A stretch of DNA of 6,648 nt. It comes from an uncultured Oscillospiraceae bacterium (GTDB taxonomy: Bacteria > Bacillota > Clostridia > Oscillospirales > Ruminococcaceae). Positions 5,639 through 6,648 of the stretch are shown in pieces (positions within the stretch are counted from its first letter, which is position 1; every line of letters starts with the position of its first letter). Location: positions 1 through 6,648 of the forward strand of contig USBC01000102.1 in the NCBI GenBank assembly GCA_900552845.1. The letters run 5' to 3'. The notes under the pieces are model-generated. The model was given only the letters and a program-made list of their open reading frames with translations. It made no database searches and was not told the DNA's origin. A program made the position numbers and the translations under genes.

Positions 5639-5642
5639 CCTC

Positions 5643-6503
5643 ATGCCCAATCTAACCGATCCCGCCGTCATCAAGGCGCTGCTGCAGCGCCACGGTTTTT
5701 CCTTTTCCCGCGCGCTGGGGCAGAATTTTATCATCAATCCCGCGGTTTGTCCCCGCATGGCGGAGCTGGGCGGCGCTGCGCCCGGAGTGGGCCTGCTGGA
5801 AATCGGTCCGGGCTTTGGCGTGCTGACGGCAGAGCTTTGCCGCCGTGCCGAAAAGGTGGTGGCGATTGAATTAGATGACCGTCTGCCGCCTATTCTGGCA
5901 GAAACACTGGCGGAATTTCAGAATTTTACGCTCATTTCGGGCGATGCGATGACGCTGGATCTGCCTGCTTTGCTGGAGGAGTACTTTGCCGGTATGCCGG
6001 TGGTGGTGTGTGCCAATCTGCCCTATTATATTACCTCTCCCATCATCATGCGGCTTTTAGAGGAGCCGCTGCCGATTCGCTCGCTGACGGTGATGGTGCA
6101 AAAGGAGGCGGCGCAGCGCATTACGGCGGCGCCGGGGAAGCGGGAATGCGGCGCGATCAGCGCGGCAGTGTGGTATTACAGCACGCCCCGGCTGCTGTTT
6201 GCGGTTTCGCGCGGCTCCTTTATGCCTGCGCCGGCGGTGGACAGCGCTGTGATCCGGCTGGATATTCCGACGGAGCTGCCGCCCGATATGCCGCCCCGAG
6301 AGGATTTCTTTGCTGTGGTGCGCGCGGGGTTTGGTCAACGGCGCAAGACGATGCTTAATTCCCTTGCGGCAGGATTGCGGTGGGAAAAGGAAAGGGTTCG
6401 CGCAGTGCTGGCGGCGGCGGAGATTGCCGAAAGTGCCCGTGCCGAGCAGATAACGCTGGAGCAATGGAAGACGCTGGCGAACTGTTACGGAAAAATGAAA
6501 TAA
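5643..6503 (+). CDS. rsmA: 16S rRNA (adenine1518-N6/adenine1519-N6)-dimethyltransferase
   Basis: RsmA (KsgA) of 286 residues. It uses four SAM molecules to dimethylate two adjacent adenines in helix 45 near the 3' end of 16S rRNA, a late checkpoint of small-subunit assembly; its loss usually gives kasugamycin resistance. Motifs in order: SRALGQNFI (22-30), SAM motif I EIGPGFGVLT (53-62), acidic VVAIELDDR (72-80), GDAM (100-103), catalytic ANLPYYIT (124-131, with Asn125 and Tyr128-Tyr129), MVQKEAAQRI, SFMPAPAVDSAVI, and FGQRRKTMLNSL in the C-terminal domain. The length and motif set are complete. NLPYYIT and the LGQNF start fit RsmA better than Erm 23S methylases. The start follows the ribosome binding site at 5631-5638. 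The gene is transcribed away from recX, appears single, and is closed by a terminator just after its TAA. Confidence 0.96.
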   Translation: MPNLTDPAVIKALLQRHGFSFSRALGQNFIINPAVCPRMAELGGAAPGVGLLEIGPGFGVLTAELCRRAEKVVAIELDDRLPPILAETLAEFQNFTLISGDAMTLDLPALLEEYFAGMPVVVCANLPYYITSPIIMRLLEEPLPIRSLTVMVQKEAAQRITAAPGKRECGAISAAVWYYSTPRLLFAVSRGSFMPAPAVDSAVIRLDIPTELPPDMPPREDFFAVVRAGFGQRRKTMLNSLAAGLRWEKERVRAVLAAAEIAESARAEQITLEQWKTLANCYGKMK

Positions 6504-6506
6504 TGA

Positions 6507-6545
6507 CAGACCGGAGAAAGGAGCACCTGACTCCGGTCTGCTTTT
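6507..6545 (+). terminator. Intrinsic terminator after rsmA
   Basis: CAGACCGGAG (6507-6516) and CTCCGGTCTG (6531-6540) form a perfect 10-base-pair stem, three bases after the rsmA stop codon. The 14-base loop can add AGG/CCT pairs. The stem is followed by CTTTT, a short T tract. It should end the rsmA transcript, though four Ts may leave some read-through. The loop carries AAAGGAG, which looks like a ribosome binding site but is too far from the next ATG. Confidence 0.8.
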
Positions 6546-6546
6546 G

Positions 6547-6648
6547 ATGCGCAACAAAAAAGCCCCCTGTGATAGCTGGGTGTACGTAAGACAGTATTGC
6601 GCCGAGATTGACGAAGCGGCACGAAACCGCATGGAGCTGATCGTGCGG
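6547..6648 (+). CDS. Partial reading frame resembling the TnpV transposon protein, runs off window end
   Basis: The frame from ATG 6547 stays open for 34 codons to the window end (begins MRNKKAPCDSWVYVRQ). The segment YCAEIDEAARNRMELIVR (residues 17-34) resembles, from memory, the conserved C-terminal helix of TnpV, a small protein of unknown function carried by clostridial mobile elements. TnpV normally has a longer N-terminal part before this segment. That part is absent here, so the fragment may be a decayed remnant fused to unrelated codons, or the start may be wrong. There is no proper ribosome binding site: the nearest AAAGGAG (6517-6523) is inside the terminator hairpin. With only 34 codons visible, both reality and identity are uncertain; it could also be an unrelated small gene. 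Confidence 0.4.
   Translation, partial: MRNKKAPCDSWVYVRQYCAEIDEAARNRMELIVR

Larger units (their letters stand above)
5238..5642. other. Divergent recX-rsmA intergenic region, about 400 bases
   Basis: No credible protein gene lies here on either strand. The region holds the recX promoter, at least one likely rsmA promoter, the rsmA ribosome binding site, an AT-rich stretch (about 5326-5351), several inverted repeats and DnaA-box-like words, listed separately. It is visibly richer in A+T than the flanking genes. No LexA box of the GAAC-N4-GTTC type, tRNA or known riboswitch was recognised. Its length is well above the other gaps in the window, which are 35 bases or less, so it probably has a regulatory or structural job beyond two promoters. 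Confidence 0.8.

Noticed and set aside
5580..5642. N-terminal extension of RsmA from the TTG at 5580
   Set aside because: No ribosome binding site, it overlaps the predicted promoter, and family members start near the SRALGQNF region as the ATG at 5643 gives; AAGGAGGT stands right before that ATG.
5238..5642. Chromosome origin, LexA box or tRNA in the intergenic region
   Set aside because: No dnaA, dnaN or typical origin genes nearby, no GAAC-N4-GTTC word, and no cloverleaf pattern found by eye. Only box-like words remain, reported as a tentative finding.
6556..6567. Minus-strand terminator GGGGGCTTTTTT
   Set aside because: The T tract is good but no matching 5' stem (AGCCCCC) lies before it; only three pairs with CCC are possible. 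It might be an orphan half left at a junction.

Overview
The window comes from a G+C-rich Firmicute, most likely a clostridial gut-type bacterium of the Oscillospiraceae/Ruminococcaceae kind. This is inferred from the strong AGGAGG-type ribosome binding sites, the gene set, the near absence of TTA, CTA and TCA codons, and the style of the GuaA, CysRS and LUD proteins. I could not run a taxonomic search. Apart from the last 100 bases it is a core-genome housekeeping region.

Positions 1-5237 hold six genes, all on the minus strand and tightly packed. In transcription order they are recX (recombination modulator), rimO (ribosomal protein S12 methylthiotransferase), pgsA (phosphatidylglycerolphosphate synthase), cysS (cysteinyl-tRNA synthetase), a stand-alone LUD-domain protein, and guaA (GMP synthase, cut by the window edge). 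recX/rimO overlap by 11 bases and rimO/pgsA by 4. The later gaps are 30, 18 and 35 bases, each just large enough for a ribosome binding site. No internal terminator is visible, so this looks like one operon. A good sigma-A promoter with an extended -10 lies just before recX. The genes do not form a single pathway: they cover DNA repair, ribosome modification, lipid synthesis, tRNA charging and purine synthesis, which is typical of growth-linked operons.

Positions 5238-5642 are a divergent intergenic region of about 400 bases between recX (minus) and rsmA (plus). It is unusually structured. It has alternating TTGACA-type inverted repeats, an AT-rich stretch, two exact TTTTCCACA (DnaA-box-like) words in opposite orientation plus a near copy, a small palindrome, and a 57-base hairpin with 21 possible base pairs whose arms carry two of the box-like words. 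This is the part of the window least explained by known genes.

Positions 5643-6503 encode rsmA (ksgA), the 16S rRNA A1518/A1519 dimethyltransferase, on the plus strand with a near-perfect ribosome binding site, followed by an intrinsic terminator. After the terminator a reading frame runs off the window end. It resembles the C-terminal part of the transposon-associated protein TnpV and may mark the edge of a mobile or decayed accessory segment.

I did not find a clear new multi-gene system. The best candidates for a second look are the structured recX-rsmA intergenic region and the possible mobile-element fragment at the right edge.
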